Of a DNA stretch of 48,249 nucleotides, positions 7,036 to 15,110 are shown piece after piece. Numbering within the stretch: the stretch's first letter is position 1; every line of letters starts with the position of its first letter. A model generated the notes under the pieces. The model saw only the letters and a program-made list of their open reading frames with translations, made no database searches and was not told the DNA's origin. The translations under genes were made by a program, and so were the position numbers. The stretch comes from Fen-1077 sp050014355 (GTDB lineage: Bacteria; Chloroflexota; Dehalococcoidia; Dehalococcoidales; RBG-16-60-22), in NCBI GenBank assembly GCA_050014355.1, contig JBEKDL010000016.1, positions 1 to 48,249 on the forward strand, written 5' to 3'.

Positions 7036-7087
7036 ACTGAAGAATCCGTTCTATTATTCAGGGACGGGTTCTTCAGTTGTTTTGTTT
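7036..7087 (+). terminator. Rho-independent terminator after rplL
   Basis: ACTGAAGAATCCGT pairs with (G)ACGGGTTCTTCAGT (one G-T wobble) around a 14-base loop and is followed by TGTTTTGTTTT. Confidence 0.85.
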
Positions 7088-7130
7088 TAAGACGGGAAAG
7101 AAGGGCAGGTTTAAAACTTGCTCTTACAGG

Positions 7131-7260
7131 AATGTCATTGCGAGGAGCCTAAGGCGACGCGGCAATCTCTGTCAATGGATTAAGTTTCAGCATGGAGATT
7201 GCCACGCCTCCCGATTCGCTGGAAGGGGGGAAGCTCATAGGGATGGCTCGCAATGACGGT
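7131..7260. repeat. Composite TGTCATTGCGAGG...GCAATCTC repeat
   Basis: A TGTCATTGCGAGGAGC...GCGGCAATCTC half is followed by its inverted counterpart GAGATTGCCACGCCTCCCGATTCG...GGCTCGCAATGACGG, giving a long inverted repeat. The same composite occurs at 14425-14545 and half-copies occur through the window. No gene is seen. Confidence 0.75.
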
Positions 7261-7333
7261 GAATAAATGGGTCTTGAAAAGAGATTATAAATAGCCTATA
7301 GTGAGTAAAACACTCCCATAAGGAGTTTGAGAT

Positions 7334-7603
7334 ATGGAACAGGGCGACTGGTACATTCTGGTGATTGTGGGTGGGGTCTTTCTAATCCTGGGGATTATCG
7401 GGATATGGTGGGGGATGCGGGAGGAGAAGCGCATCTTCGAGGCGCTGGCGGCTAAACCCGACCTCCGGGAGTTTTCTCTACGCCACGTGGAGAGCCCCCA
7501 GCCGGGGGCGTTAAAAATAGGGGGGTGGATTGCCATCGCGGTGGGAGTCGTCGTGATAGTGGTGGGGGTGGTAATGTGGAGGTGGGGATGGCCGGTGGGG
7601 TAG
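7334..7603 (+). CDS. Small two-span membrane protein
   Basis: An 89-residue protein not recognised as a named family. The first membrane segment spans about residues 7-27 (YILVIVGGVFLILGIIGIWW) and the second about 63-85 (IGGWIAIAVGVVVIVVGVVMW), joined by a charged 35-residue loop (MREEKRIFEALAAKPDLREF). AAGGAGTTTGAG lies before the ATG. It is followed by a convergent lipoprotein gene. The clear Shine-Dalgarno and regular membrane pattern support a real gene; no function can be assigned. Confidence 0.65.
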   Translation: MEQGDWYILVIVGGVFLILGIIGIWWGMREEKRIFEALAAKPDLREFSLRHVESPQPGALKIGGWIAIAVGVVVIVVGVVMWRWGWPVG

Positions 7604-7669
7604 GTCCGGCTTGAAGATACCGTACTTCTCCCGTTTTACTCATATTTAACTCAAAGGCGAACCCGGGCA

Positions 7670-8722
7670 TTACCCACGGCCGCCTCCGGAAGCCTTGCCG
7701 GTCACGGCGTTAACCGTCACGCTGAAGCGGTGGTCCGGGGAGGCGTCGTCCCAGAACAAAACAATCCAGGTGTCGCCTCTAAGATAGGCTTCTGTTCCGG
7801 CATTTTTAAACCAGGTCGCATCGACTCCCCAATTAACGTTGGCAGTGGTTTGCACCATCATTTCCGTGGCGCTCCGGACGGCCAGGTCACGGCTAACGTA
7901 GGGGACAGGTTCGGGGGCGTGACGGGCGCCCGCGCTCTTGAGCATTCCGGTCTGCGCATCAACCGTGATAAATACGCTTTGGTAAATACCTGAATAGGGG
8001 TCTACGGTCGGTTGCCCCGGTGAAGCGGGAGGCGGGTTTTTCAGCGGCCAGGGCACGAGCTCTTCGGCTTTGGCGTTGAGGTTGTCAAAGCTGACCTCCC
8101 AGTACCAGACGTGAAATTCGGCCGTGATAACCGCACGGTCGACAAGCGATGAGCGAAGTGTTTTAGATGCAATAGCGATAGCCTGCTGTTGGCTTATGGC
8201 CGGAGGGGTTGAAGGGGTGGAAGTTAAATTTTTAAAGCGGTCGGGCGAAGCGAGGGAGGGGTAAGGCCCATCAACCATGACCGCCTTGCCTGTTTCAAGG
8301 TTAACGGCTATCTGCATCTGGTATATCGTGCCTGCGCCGACAGCGATGGTGATACCGGGATAATAGGAGACTGGCTGCGTGGCCAGGGGCGGCGGAAGAC
8401 CATTCGAGGTAGAGCCGGGGTGAACAATGCTCCATGAGCTCGCCCGGCCGTCCTCGAACACGATAGCGTACCATTCCACCTCTCCCAGCCTATAATCGGT
8501 GCGGCCCTGGAGCCAAGCGACAGCTTCAGGGCTGTTAAGCGCTACATCAACTACTTTAGCTTTTTCGGTGTCAGTCAGCTGTTTTAATGCGGGAATGGCT
8601 GTAGCAGTGCCGGGCGCCAACGACGCAGGTCCAGGAGTTTGGGGGGATCCGCCCGTAACGAACTGGCAGGAGGAAGTCAATAATACAAGAGCCAGAACAG
8701 CCAGGCCGGCAAGCCTTCTCAT
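7670..8722 (-). CDS. Secreted lipoprotein with PepSY-like repeats
   Basis: A 350-residue predicted lipoprotein. The N-terminus is a type II signal peptide (MRRLAGLAVLALVLLTSSC, lipidated Cys19) followed by a Pro/Thr/Gly-rich linker. The rest shows at least three segments of the form QQAIAIASKTL...W.V...(V)NAQTG(K/M), for example IAVNLETGKAVMVDG near 150, FITVDAQTGMLKSAG near 265 and SVTVNAVTGKASGGG at the end. This resembles PepSY/YkyB-like repeats, which often occur in secreted inhibitors or binding proteins. That assignment is by pattern only. The gene is a single unit facing the small membrane protein gene. Confidence 0.75.
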   Translation of the reverse strand: MRRLAGLAVLALVLLTSSCQFVTGGSPQTPGPASLAPGTATAIPALKQLTDTEKAKVVDVALNSPEAVAWLQGRTDYRLGEVEWYAIVFEDGRASSWSIVHPGSTSNGLPPPLATQPVSYYPGITIAVGAGTIYQMQIAVNLETGKAVMVDGPYPSLASPDRFKNLTSTPSTPPAISQQQAIAIASKTLRSSLVDRAVITAEFHVWYWEVSFDNLNAKAEELVPWPLKNPPPASPGQPTVDPYSGIYQSVFITVDAQTGMLKSAGARHAPEPVPYVSRDLAVRSATEMMVQTTANVNWGVDATWFKNAGTEAYLRGDTWIVLFWDDASPDHRFSVTVNAVTGKASGGGRG

Positions 8723-9105
8723 TTTACCTTATCCTTTTAATCCCTTTAACCGGGAGAGTGGTATTTGGAAATCAGGTTATATCGCCAAGCTTTATCAATT
8801 ATACGGAATAAATACCAGCATATTACATTTTAGTTCATGCCACATAATATTATACGTGGGCTTATTCTTCAAGCAGGTTAGGTGGAAGGAGGATTAAAAT
8901 TAAACCTCACCCCCTGGCTCCCTCTCCTTACGAGGCTACAAGAAGGAGAGGGGGGATTATTTTAGAACAATCCATCCCCTGGCCTCATCCTTTGGGAAAG
9001 GAGGGGGAACTAGATTCCGGCCTGCGCCGGAATGACAAATGTTAATGTTATTGTAGAGATTGCCACGTCGCTAACGCTCCTCGCAATGACAGGTAAGGGG
9101 TAGCA
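8723..9105. repeat. Intergenic stretch: AT-rich leader, then dispersed repeats
   Basis: 8723-8890 is AT-rich non-coding DNA that probably holds the lipoprotein promoter. 8903-8957 is a CTCACCCCCTGGCTCCCTCTCC...AGGAGAGGGGG inverted repeat. 9012-9036 is a GATTCCGGCCTGCGCCGGAATGACA copy. 9056-9092 is a GAGATTGCCACGTCGC...CTCCTCGCAATGACAG copy. No gene is seen. Confidence 0.6.
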
Positions 9106-9555
9106 CTAGAAATACATGCGGCCGGGGCCGGAAGTGAAGTGAAAGACTGGCCTATCCACTTTAATAAAGTTAAGCGGGCCGTGCTCGAGTCCCTTGGGGA
9201 TAAAGACGATACAGCTTTTAGTAAGCGTGTGCTTTTCTCCGCCCAGGGTTAGCTCGACCTCGGCGCCTAAATCGTAGAAGTCTTCCGGGTTGGTGCCGAA
9301 GAAGCAAATCACCTCGTCATAATCGTGGGAATGGGGTTTAACGCCGGCACCGGTCTTAGGCGCAGCGGTCCTGGGGCGCGGCATAATCCAGACGCACTCC
9401 AGGTAGAAAGCGCCGGGGACGACCTCGTTGTCCAGAAAGAAGAGCCGGCCGCCCTTGCCGGGGGCAACCGATGAGACCAGCGGGCTCCAGGGGGCTTCTT
9501 TAATGTTCTTTTTAAGCTCGGTGACGATGAGGTGGCCGTACTTTGTCTTGGGCAT
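9106..9555 (-). CDS. Cupin domain protein (cluster 1, HxH-E type)
   Basis: A 149-residue single-domain cupin. Motif 1 (PHSHDYDEVICFFG) supplies His75, His77 and Glu81, and motif 2 (FIPKGLEHGPLNF) supplies His124: a complete metal site of the H-x-H-x3-E...H form. It starts MPK like its paralogues at 9838, 10882, 19020 and 20197, with AGGAGGAATT before the ATG. It is the distal member of a three-gene same-strand group (9106-11334) whose genes are separated by dispersed repeats and have their own Shine-Dalgarno sites. Substrate is unknown; such cupins may be sensory, isomerase or dioxygenase-like. Confidence 0.85.
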   Translation of the reverse strand: MPKTKYGHLIVTELKKNIKEAPWSPLVSSVAPGKGGRLFFLDNEVVPGAFYLECVWIMPRPRTAAPKTGAGVKPHSHDYDEVICFFGTNPEDFYDLGAEVELTLGGEKHTLTKSCIVFIPKGLEHGPLNFIKVDRPVFHFTSGPGRMYF

Positions 9556-9587
9556 TGGAATAATTCCTCCTATCGATAGATAATTTA

Positions 9588-9832
9588 CCTTACCCCCTTG
9601 CCCCTCTCCAAACGGGGCATAGAGGAGACTCTTAATTTTTTATTTGGAGAGGGGGAGGAACTTATTACTACCCCTCACCCTGACCCTCTCCCACAAGGGG
9701 AGAGGGAACTAAACGGATTGCTTCGCTACGCTCGCAATGACCCTACATCTCCCCTGGATGCCGGCCTACGCCGGAATGGTAAGGGGGGGGCGGATTGCTT
9801 CGTCGATAAAGCTCCTCGCAATGACAGATTAA
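9588..9832. repeat. Dispersed repeat block between cupin genes
   Basis: It contains a CCCCCTTGCCCCTCTCCAAAC...TTATTTGGAGAGGGGGA inverted repeat (9594-9658), a CCCTCACCCTGACCCTCTCCC...GGGGAGAGGG copy (9672-9708), GGATTGCTTCGCTACGCTCGCAATGACC (9716-9742), GGATGCCGGCCTACGCCGGAATGG (9756-9779) and GGATTGCTTCGTCG...CTCGCAATGACAG (9790-9828). No gene is seen. Confidence 0.65.
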
Positions 9833-9837
9833 ACAAT

Positions 9838-10764
9838 TTACAGTGTATACATCTGGCTGGGGCCGGCGGTGAAGTGGAACATGGGTTTGTCAACGCGGCG
9901 GATAACGAGCGGGCAGTGCGTGACGCCGGCGGGCACGAAGGCCAGGAAGCTGTTAGTCATGACGTTCTTTTTACCGTTTATCCAGAGCTCGACCTCGCCG
10001 CAGAGGTCGTGGATATCTTTCGTGTTGGAGCCGAAGAAGCCGATGAACTCGCCGAAGGAATGAGTGTGGGGCTCGGGAGCGCCCTTGGGTATTTCACCCG
10101 GCTTCAGTTTAGGCCGGTCGCCCGGCCAGAACCAGAGCGCCTCGGTGTAAAAGTTGGCGCCGGGGACGACCTCGCTGTCCAGATAGAAAAGGCGGTGGGC
10201 GACGCTCTCGGGGATGGGATGGCGGAAAGCCGGCAGCTTGAGATTGGGTTTATCGTGGTAGACAAAGTATTTGCTTTTATCTTTAAGCTGCGGGGCGGGT
10301 TTAATTTTTTCATTCCAGACATACATGGCGCCGGGGCCCATGGTGAAGTGGAAAATGGGGCGGTCGATGCGGATGTGCTTGAGCGGGCAGTGCTTCATAC
10401 CGGCGGGGATATAGACGAGGAAGCTCTTAGTGAGGTTGAACTGCTGGTCTTCCAGCCAGAACTCAATCTCGCCGCCGAGGTCGTGGGGGTCTTTGGGGTC
10501 CGTGCCGAGGTAGGCGAGGACCTCATCGAAGGGGTGGCTGTGCTGGGCGAGGCCGGGTTTCTTGCGCATCTCTTCCGGGGTGCCGATGCGGCCGGGCCAG
10601 AACCAGACCACCTCGGAGTAATAAGCGCCGGGGATGACCTCGTTGTCCATCCAGATGATGTGGTCCATGATGCGCTTATCCGCGGCGACGGCCTGTTCTT
10701 TGACGCGCACTTCTTCTTTGAGCGTGGTGCAGACGAACTGTTTATCGTATTTGGGTCTGGGCAT
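9838..10764 (-). CDS. Two-domain (bicupin) protein (cluster 1)
   Basis: A 308-residue protein made of two cupin units in tandem. Unit 1 (about residues 1-150) has HSHPFDEVLAYLG and YIPAGMKHCPL; unit 2 (about 170-308) has HTHSFGEFIGFFG and FVPAGVTHCPL. Both keep the two His, Glu and third His ligands. Each unit repeats the WFWPGR/D and FHFTMGP or FHFTAGP segments found in the single-domain paralogues, so it looks like a fusion or internal duplication within the family. GAAAGGAAT precedes the ATG. Between it and the next cupin gene lie about 115 bases with one repeat copy. Confidence 0.87.
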   Translation of the reverse strand: MPRPKYDKQFVCTTLKEEVRVKEQAVAADKRIMDHIIWMDNEVIPGAYYSEVVWFWPGRIGTPEEMRKKPGLAQHSHPFDEVLAYLGTDPKDPHDLGGEIEFWLEDQQFNLTKSFLVYIPAGMKHCPLKHIRIDRPIFHFTMGPGAMYVWNEKIKPAPQLKDKSKYFVYHDKPNLKLPAFRHPIPESVAHRLFYLDSEVVPGANFYTEALWFWPGDRPKLKPGEIPKGAPEPHTHSFGEFIGFFGSNTKDIHDLCGEVELWINGKKNVMTNSFLAFVPAGVTHCPLVIRRVDKPMFHFTAGPSQMYTL

Positions 10765-10881
10765 GGTGTTTATTCCTTTCGTTATTAATTGGAGCAGGTT
10801 TGAAACCTGCCCCTACATGGGGATGAGTATGGGAAATGAGATTGCCACGTCGCTGCGCTCCTCGCAATGACAGTTTAGTTG

Positions 10882-11334
10882 TTATTTATCCCTGGTGCGG
10901 CCGGGGGCGGCCTGGGCGAAATCGCCGCAGCCTAAAATAATAGCCATCTCAATATGGGGGCGGGTGACTTTTTTCCAGGTCAGCGGGCCGTGCTTGACGC
11001 CTTTGGGGATAAAGAGGGCGGTGGTGGTATCAAAGACAAGCGGCTGGCCGTCATAATAGTATTCAATCTCACCGCCGAGGTCTTGAGGATTGCGGGGGTC
11101 ATTGCCGATGTGGAGGACGATTTCATCGAAGTTGTGGGTATGCTCGTGGATATGGGGGTTAGGGATGGGCATATCGTAAATCCAGCTGAACTCGATGTAG
11201 GTGTTGCTGCCGGGGATAAGGGCGTTGCTCATATAGGTCTGGGAGGGAATCTGGCGGCCGGTGGTCCTGGAGCCGGCGCCAACCTCACGGATAGGTTTGC
11301 GGACGAGGTGTTTTTCAGCATCCGATTTGGGCAT
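10882..11334 (-). CDS. Cupin domain protein (cluster 1, His-rich motif)
   Basis: A 150-residue cupin. Motif 1 is HIHEHTHNFDEIVLHIG, with the usual H-x-H-x3-E plus two extra His upstream; motif 2 is FIPKGVKHGPLTW. The conserved DLGGEIEYYYDG and IEMAI strands align with the paralogues. GAAAGGAGC precedes the ATG. It is the first gene of cluster 1; the 100-base gap upstream has no recognisable operator. Function unknown. The additional His pair could allow a second metal or an alternative coordination, which is inference. Confidence 0.85.
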   Translation of the reverse strand: MPKSDAEKHLVRKPIREVGAGSRTTGRQIPSQTYMSNALIPGSNTYIEFSWIYDMPIPNPHIHEHTHNFDEIVLHIGNDPRNPQDLGGEIEYYYDGQPLVFDTTTALFIPKGVKHGPLTWKKVTRPHIEMAIILGCGDFAQAAPGRTRDK

Positions 11335-11445
11335 TAGAGTGGCGCTCCTTTCAGTAATAAGGTGTGGGATTTTACGAGGTGTTTATGGCCTGATTTTACA
11401 ACCCTTAGTGAGCGAGTGTCAATTTTTAGAAGTAGAAACTAATAG

Positions 11446-11562
11446 ACCTCACCCCCTGGCCCCCTCTCCAAACGGAGAGGGGAAAGGTGGCTGGATTCCC
11501 ACTGACGCGGGAATGACGTTGAGGAGACGGATTGCTTCGCTACGCTCCTCGCAATGACAATG
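11446..11562. repeat. Dispersed repeats between comM and the cupin cluster
   Basis: CCTCACCCCCTGGCCCCCTCTCC (11448-11470) with its AACGGAGAGGGG half, CTGGATTCCCACTGACGCGGGAATGACG (11492-11519), and GGATTGCTTCGCTACGCTCCTCGCAATGACA (11529-11559). No gene is seen. Confidence 0.65.
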
Positions 11563-11574
11563 AGAGGGGATGCG

Positions 11575-13095
11575 CTACTCCGTCCGTCTTGGTCGATACT
11601 GGACGGCCTCGGCGATATGCTGGGCTTTGATAGTATCCGAGCTTTCGAGGTCGGCGATGGTGAGGGCGAGCTTGAGGATGCGGTGGAAAGCGCGGGCGGA
11701 GAGGTAAAGCTGCTTCATGGCGGCCTTGAGGAGGCTCTGGGCGGCGTCCTCCACTTTACATAACTCCCGAATCTCCGCAGGCGTCATCTCGGCGTTGCAG
11801 GTCAGCTTGGTCCCGATAAAGCGCTCAAGCTGGCGATTACGCGCGGCGGTGACCCTGGCCTGGACTTTCGCGGATGTCTCGCTGCGGCTTGTATCGGTCA
11901 GCTTTTCGTAGTCGATATGAGGCACCTCGACGAAGATATCGACGCGGTCGAGGAACGGCCCGCTAATGCGCCGCTGGTAGCGCGTGACGAGGCTCTGGGG
12001 GCAGGTACACTTGCGGAAGGGGTCGCCGTGGTAGCCGCAGGGGCAGGGGTTCATGGCGCCGACCAACATAAAGCTCGACGGAAAGGTCACTCTCCCCTGG
12101 GCGCGGGAGATGGTGATGACCTTATCTTCCAGAGGCTGGCGCAGGACTTCCAGAAGAGAAGTGCCGAACTCCGGCAGCTCATCCAGGAAGAGGACGCCGC
12201 GGTGAGAGAGGCTGATTTCGCCCGGTTTGGGCCAGTGACCGCCGCCCACCAGCCCCGCGTTGGAGATGGTATAATGCGGCGAGCGGAAGGGACGCTGACG
12301 CATGAGGGGAGTAGCGGAGGGGAGCAGACCGCTGACGCTGTAAATCTTGGTGACCTCCAAAGCTTCGTCATTGGTCATGGGGGGCAGGATGGAGGGCAAA
12401 GAGCGGGCGAGCAGGGTCTTGCCGGCGCCCGGCGGGCCGCACATAATCATGTTGTGACCACCGGCGGCGGCGACCTCCAGGGCGCGCTTAACGTGCTCCT
12501 GGCCTTTAATATCGGCCATATCAGTGAAGGTGTAGGGTAGAGGGTTAAGGGTAGAGGAAGGTTCGAGTTTCAGCTCCGGGGCAGGTATTTCGTCCCGCAG
12601 GTAACTGATAAGCTGCGTTAGCGAAGCTACCGGGATGATTTTAACGCCTTCGATGAGGGACGCCTCGCGGGCATCGGCTTCGGGGACGATAACGGCGGGG
12701 ATGGCTTCGCCCTTTGCTAAAGCGACCAGGGGCAGGACGCCGTTGGTGTGGCGCAGGGTGCCGTCGAGGGAAAGCTCGCCGAGGAGCATGAACCCGGAGA
12801 CATCGGCGGTGATTTGCCCGGAACTTAGCAGGATGGCCACGGCGATGGGGAGGTCATACGCGGGGCCGGCTTTCTTGAGGTCGGCGGGGGCAAGGTTGAC
12901 AACGATACGCCGCATGGGAAAAACGCCGCCGGAGTTGCGGATAGCGGCGCGGACGCGCTCTTTGGCTTCCTGGACGGCGGTGTCCGGCAGGCCGACGATG
13001 GTGAAGGAGGGGAGGCCGGAGGAGATATCTACCTCGACCTCCACGATGGCGCCGTCGAGGCCGACGATGGCGCCGCTGCGGACTTTAGCTAACAT
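11575..13095 (-). CDS. comM: YifB/ComM family Mg-chelatase-like AAA ATPase
   Basis: A 506-residue ATPase of the YifB/ComM family. In competent bacteria ComM is a hexameric branch-migration helicase that promotes recombination of incoming DNA. Visible are the N-terminal ribosomal-S5-like fold (MLAKVRSGAIVGLDG, PSFTIVGLPDTAVQEAKERV), Walker A GPPGAGKT in the middle, the Walker B region VLFLDELPEF, the Cys motif CPCGYHGD and the C-terminal helical domain with LSARAFHRILKLALTIADL. The start chosen is the ATG giving MLAKV, matching the family; an ATG 12 codons upstream adds non-conserved residues. No other competence genes are nearby. Confidence 0.93.
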   Translation of the reverse strand: MLAKVRSGAIVGLDGAIVEVEVDISSGLPSFTIVGLPDTAVQEAKERVRAAIRNSGGVFPMRRIVVNLAPADLKKAGPAYDLPIAVAILLSSGQITADVSGFMLLGELSLDGTLRHTNGVLPLVALAKGEAIPAVIVPEADAREASLIEGVKIIPVASLTQLISYLRDEIPAPELKLEPSSTLNPLPYTFTDMADIKGQEHVKRALEVAAAGGHNMIMCGPPGAGKTLLARSLPSILPPMTNDEALEVTKIYSVSGLLPSATPLMRQRPFRSPHYTISNAGLVGGGHWPKPGEISLSHRGVLFLDELPEFGTSLLEVLRQPLEDKVITISRAQGRVTFPSSFMLVGAMNPCPCGYHGDPFRKCTCPQSLVTRYQRRISGPFLDRVDIFVEVPHIDYEKLTDTSRSETSAKVQARVTAARNRQLERFIGTKLTCNAEMTPAEIRELCKVEDAAQSLLKAAMKQLYLSARAFHRILKLALTIADLESSDTIKAQHIAEAVQYRPRRTE

Positions 13096-13146
13096 CGGGC
13101 TTATTGTAGCGTATTGCGATGGGGAAGGCAAAAAGGCAGGAAAAAG

Positions 13147-14328
13147 CTACCCCCGCCCCTTTCTCCACAATGGTAATAACAAGACGATAGACACTAACAA
13201 CGCCGCCGCTCCCAGCCCGAATGACCACTTTAGCGTGCCGGTAGCGTCCGCCAGCCAGCCGTATATTGTCGGTGATGTTATGGCGCCGGCGCCCCAAAAG
13301 AGCGTCCATAAGCCGATGATAGTGCCGGAAGACTCTCTGGTAAAATAGTCGGAGGCCGCCGCGGCATACATCGCCCAGATAGCGCCGTAACCCAGACTGA
13401 AGATAAATGCAGATATAAACGGGGTGATTATCTTGCCGTAAGCCAGTCCCAGGATGCCCAGGCTCATCAGGAGACTGCATAGTAAAATCATCTTAAGCCG
13501 GCCCGTCTTATCGGATAGCGGGCCGATAGTGATTTTACTGATTATGCCGCCGATGCCGATAATAGTGCTAAGGCTGGCGGCGATAGTGAAAGGTAAAGAT
13601 AATTCCTGCACCGCATAGGTGGTTAAAAACGTGAAAGGCACGGGATAAGAAAATCCTATAAACAGATAAGCCAGCCCGAATAGCCAGAACTTACCGCTGC
13701 CTAATAGAGCGGCCAATGGTATCGGGGAGTTTTTACCTCGTGTTGAGTTATCAGGGAGCTTTACCTGAAGTATGTCGGGCGGATTTTTCACGACCAGGAA
13801 ATTGAAAACTCCCATGACAATCCCCATAGCGCCCAGAATCATCCAGCCCGCCCGCCAGTCATATTCCCTGATAATAACCGGTATGAGAGCCCCCATGACG
13901 ATAATACTCAAGGCGCTGCCGATATCGATAAAAGACAGGGTCTTACCCCGGTTCTCGTAGCTCGTCCACTTCTGCGCCAGCGCCATCACCGGCGCCCAGC
14001 GGGCCGCTGAACCGATACCGGCTAAAGCAAAGAACAGGACGGCCGGCAGAATCGACGAGACCTGGGACATCAGAAATGCTCCTATGCCCATCGCCATCAC
14101 GAATAATGATAACAGCCACCGTGAGCCGTAGCGGTCGGAGATAAACCCGCACAGCGGCGACGCCAGGGTATAAGCGATGAAAAAAGCGGAGTTGATGACA
14201 CCCGCGTCCGTCTTGGTAATATCCAGAGAAACAAGCATCGGCGGGAGCAAGATGCCGTAGCCGTAATTAATGGCGTAGGCGACGAATACCGTTAAAAAGC
14301 ACGCTGTGAGCACCAGGCGTTTGTTCAT
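13147..14328 (-). CDS. MFS transporter
   Basis: A 393-residue, 12-span major facilitator. The N-half begins with NKRLVLTACFLTVFVAYAINYGYGILLPPML, and the loop 2-3 signature is visible as GFISDRYGSR (motif A form G-x3-D-R-x-G-x-R). The second half has GPLSDKTGRLK, a second copy of that motif, as expected from the two-fold pseudosymmetry. The general look is that of the oxalate/formate antiporter or monocarboxylate group, but the substrate cannot be read from sequence. It lies 50 bases upstream of comM on the same strand and is probably a separate unit. Confidence 0.88.
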   Translation of the reverse strand: MNKRLVLTACFLTVFVAYAINYGYGILLPPMLVSLDITKTDAGVINSAFFIAYTLASPLCGFISDRYGSRWLLSLFVMAMGIGAFLMSQVSSILPAVLFFALAGIGSAARWAPVMALAQKWTSYENRGKTLSFIDIGSALSIIVMGALIPVIIREYDWRAGWMILGAMGIVMGVFNFLVVKNPPDILQVKLPDNSTRGKNSPIPLAALLGSGKFWLFGLAYLFIGFSYPVPFTFLTTYAVQELSLPFTIAASLSTIIGIGGIISKITIGPLSDKTGRLKMILLCSLLMSLGILGLAYGKIITPFISAFIFSLGYGAIWAMYAAAASDYFTRESSGTIIGLWTLFWGAGAITSPTIYGWLADATGTLKWSFGLGAAALLVSIVLLLPLWRKGRG

Positions 14329-14419
14329 GCTTATTAGAAGAGAGGGAGGGAGAGAGTTTTTTACCGATTTAACCTAGCCCATTGTAGCTTAAAGGGAGGG
14401 AGAATGGCAAAAAGGGGTG

Positions 14420-14632
14420 CCCTGTCATTGCGAGGAACGAAGTGACGTGGCAATCTCAATGACCATATTAAACCAATGCAGGGGATTGCCACGCCTCCCG
14501 CTTCGTGGGTATAAAGGGGCGAATCGGGATGGTCTCGCAATGACGGATGGTGGTTAGAGGGAGAGGTGAGAAACGGAAGGGAAAGAAAAGTAAGTCTGGA
14601 TTCCCGATCAGGGCTGGAATGATGGGAGGGGA
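14420..14632. repeat. Composite inverted repeat and GGATTCC element
   Basis: TGTCATTGCGAGGAACGAAGTGACGTGGCAATCTC (14425-14459) is followed by GGGATTGCCACGCCTCCC...GGTCTCGCAATGACGG (14481-14547), the same composite as 7131-7260; then CTGGATTCCCGATCAGGGCTGGAATGATG (14595-14624). No gene is seen. Confidence 0.7.
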
Positions 14633-14642
14633 TTGGTTTGAG

Positions 14643-14834
14643 TTAGACTTCTATTTTCACCAGTTCTTCTTCATCCTGCGGCTCGATGGGTGTATTGAGC
14701 ATATCTTCAGCCCCGATTTTTAGCGATTCGATAAGCTTTTGTCTGGTTTTTTCCTGCGCATTTACACCCGGTAAGTCCACGAGCCACCCTATCCACCAAT
14801 CCCCGGTTTTTTTTATTACCGCACGATATTGCAT
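14643..14834 (-). CDS. HicB-like antitoxin-type protein, no HicA partner seen
   Basis: A 63-residue protein with the HicB N-terminal pattern: YRAVIKKTGDWWIGWLVDLPGVNAQEKTRQKLIESLKIGAEDML. The partial RNase H-like strand order and WIGWLVDLPGV are typical of the HicB/DUF1902 group. It ends in an acidic tail without a DNA-binding domain. AGGTATATT precedes the chosen ATG; the longer in-frame ORF upstream is made of hairpin repeat DNA. HicB normally pairs with a small HicA mRNase, but none lies on either side, so it is either an orphan or a solitary regulator. Confidence 0.7.
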   Translation of the reverse strand: MQYRAVIKKTGDWWIGWLVDLPGVNAQEKTRQKLIESLKIGAEDMLNTPIEPQDEEELVKIEV

Positions 14835-14857
14835 AATATACCTGCCTTGATTGGTTC

Positions 14858-14988
14858 GTCCAATAAACCCGAAGGGCAGGGTTCCACGGGCTTTGCCCGT
14901 GGGTGAATGCGTAACCGCCCGAAGGGCGTGCAGCAAAGCTTGAGTTACAAAGTGCCACGGGCTCTGCCCGTGGGTATCTAGCTAACAT
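14858..14988. repeat. Hairpin repeats CCACGGGCTTTGCCCGTGGG, shared with the window start
   Basis: Two copies of a GCCACGGGC(T)TCTGCCCGTGGG type hairpin (about 14882-14904 and 14951-14974) around AAAGCTTGAGTTACAAAGTGCC. The second matches positions 65-118 closely, including flanking AAAGCTTGA and GGTATCTA. The short TTTATTGGACGAACCAAT just before could be a relic of a GIY-YIG gene (FIGRTN), which is speculative. Confidence 0.6.
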
Positions 14989-15110
14989 TTCAGACGATTA
15001 TAGCTTAAAGCAGGGGAGAAGGCAAAAATCGTAAACCGCACCCCCTTTTTGTTCCCCCTTCCCTTGCTAGGCAGGGTGAAGGAGAAGGGGAAAAAAGGGT
15101 ATGTGTTATT

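Noticed and set aside
9598..10788. A 396-codon frame antisense to the bicupin gene
   Set aside because: The opposite strand encodes two clear cupin domains; the antisense product is Val/Gly/Ala-rich and begins in repeat DNA.
11917..12540. Plus-strand frame inside comM
   Set aside because: comM motifs (Walker A, CPCGYHGD) are on the other strand.
14858..14988. Extended N-terminus of the HicB-like protein
   Set aside because: The additional residues come from GC-rich hairpin repeats, whereas the HicB domain starts at the ATG at 14834.
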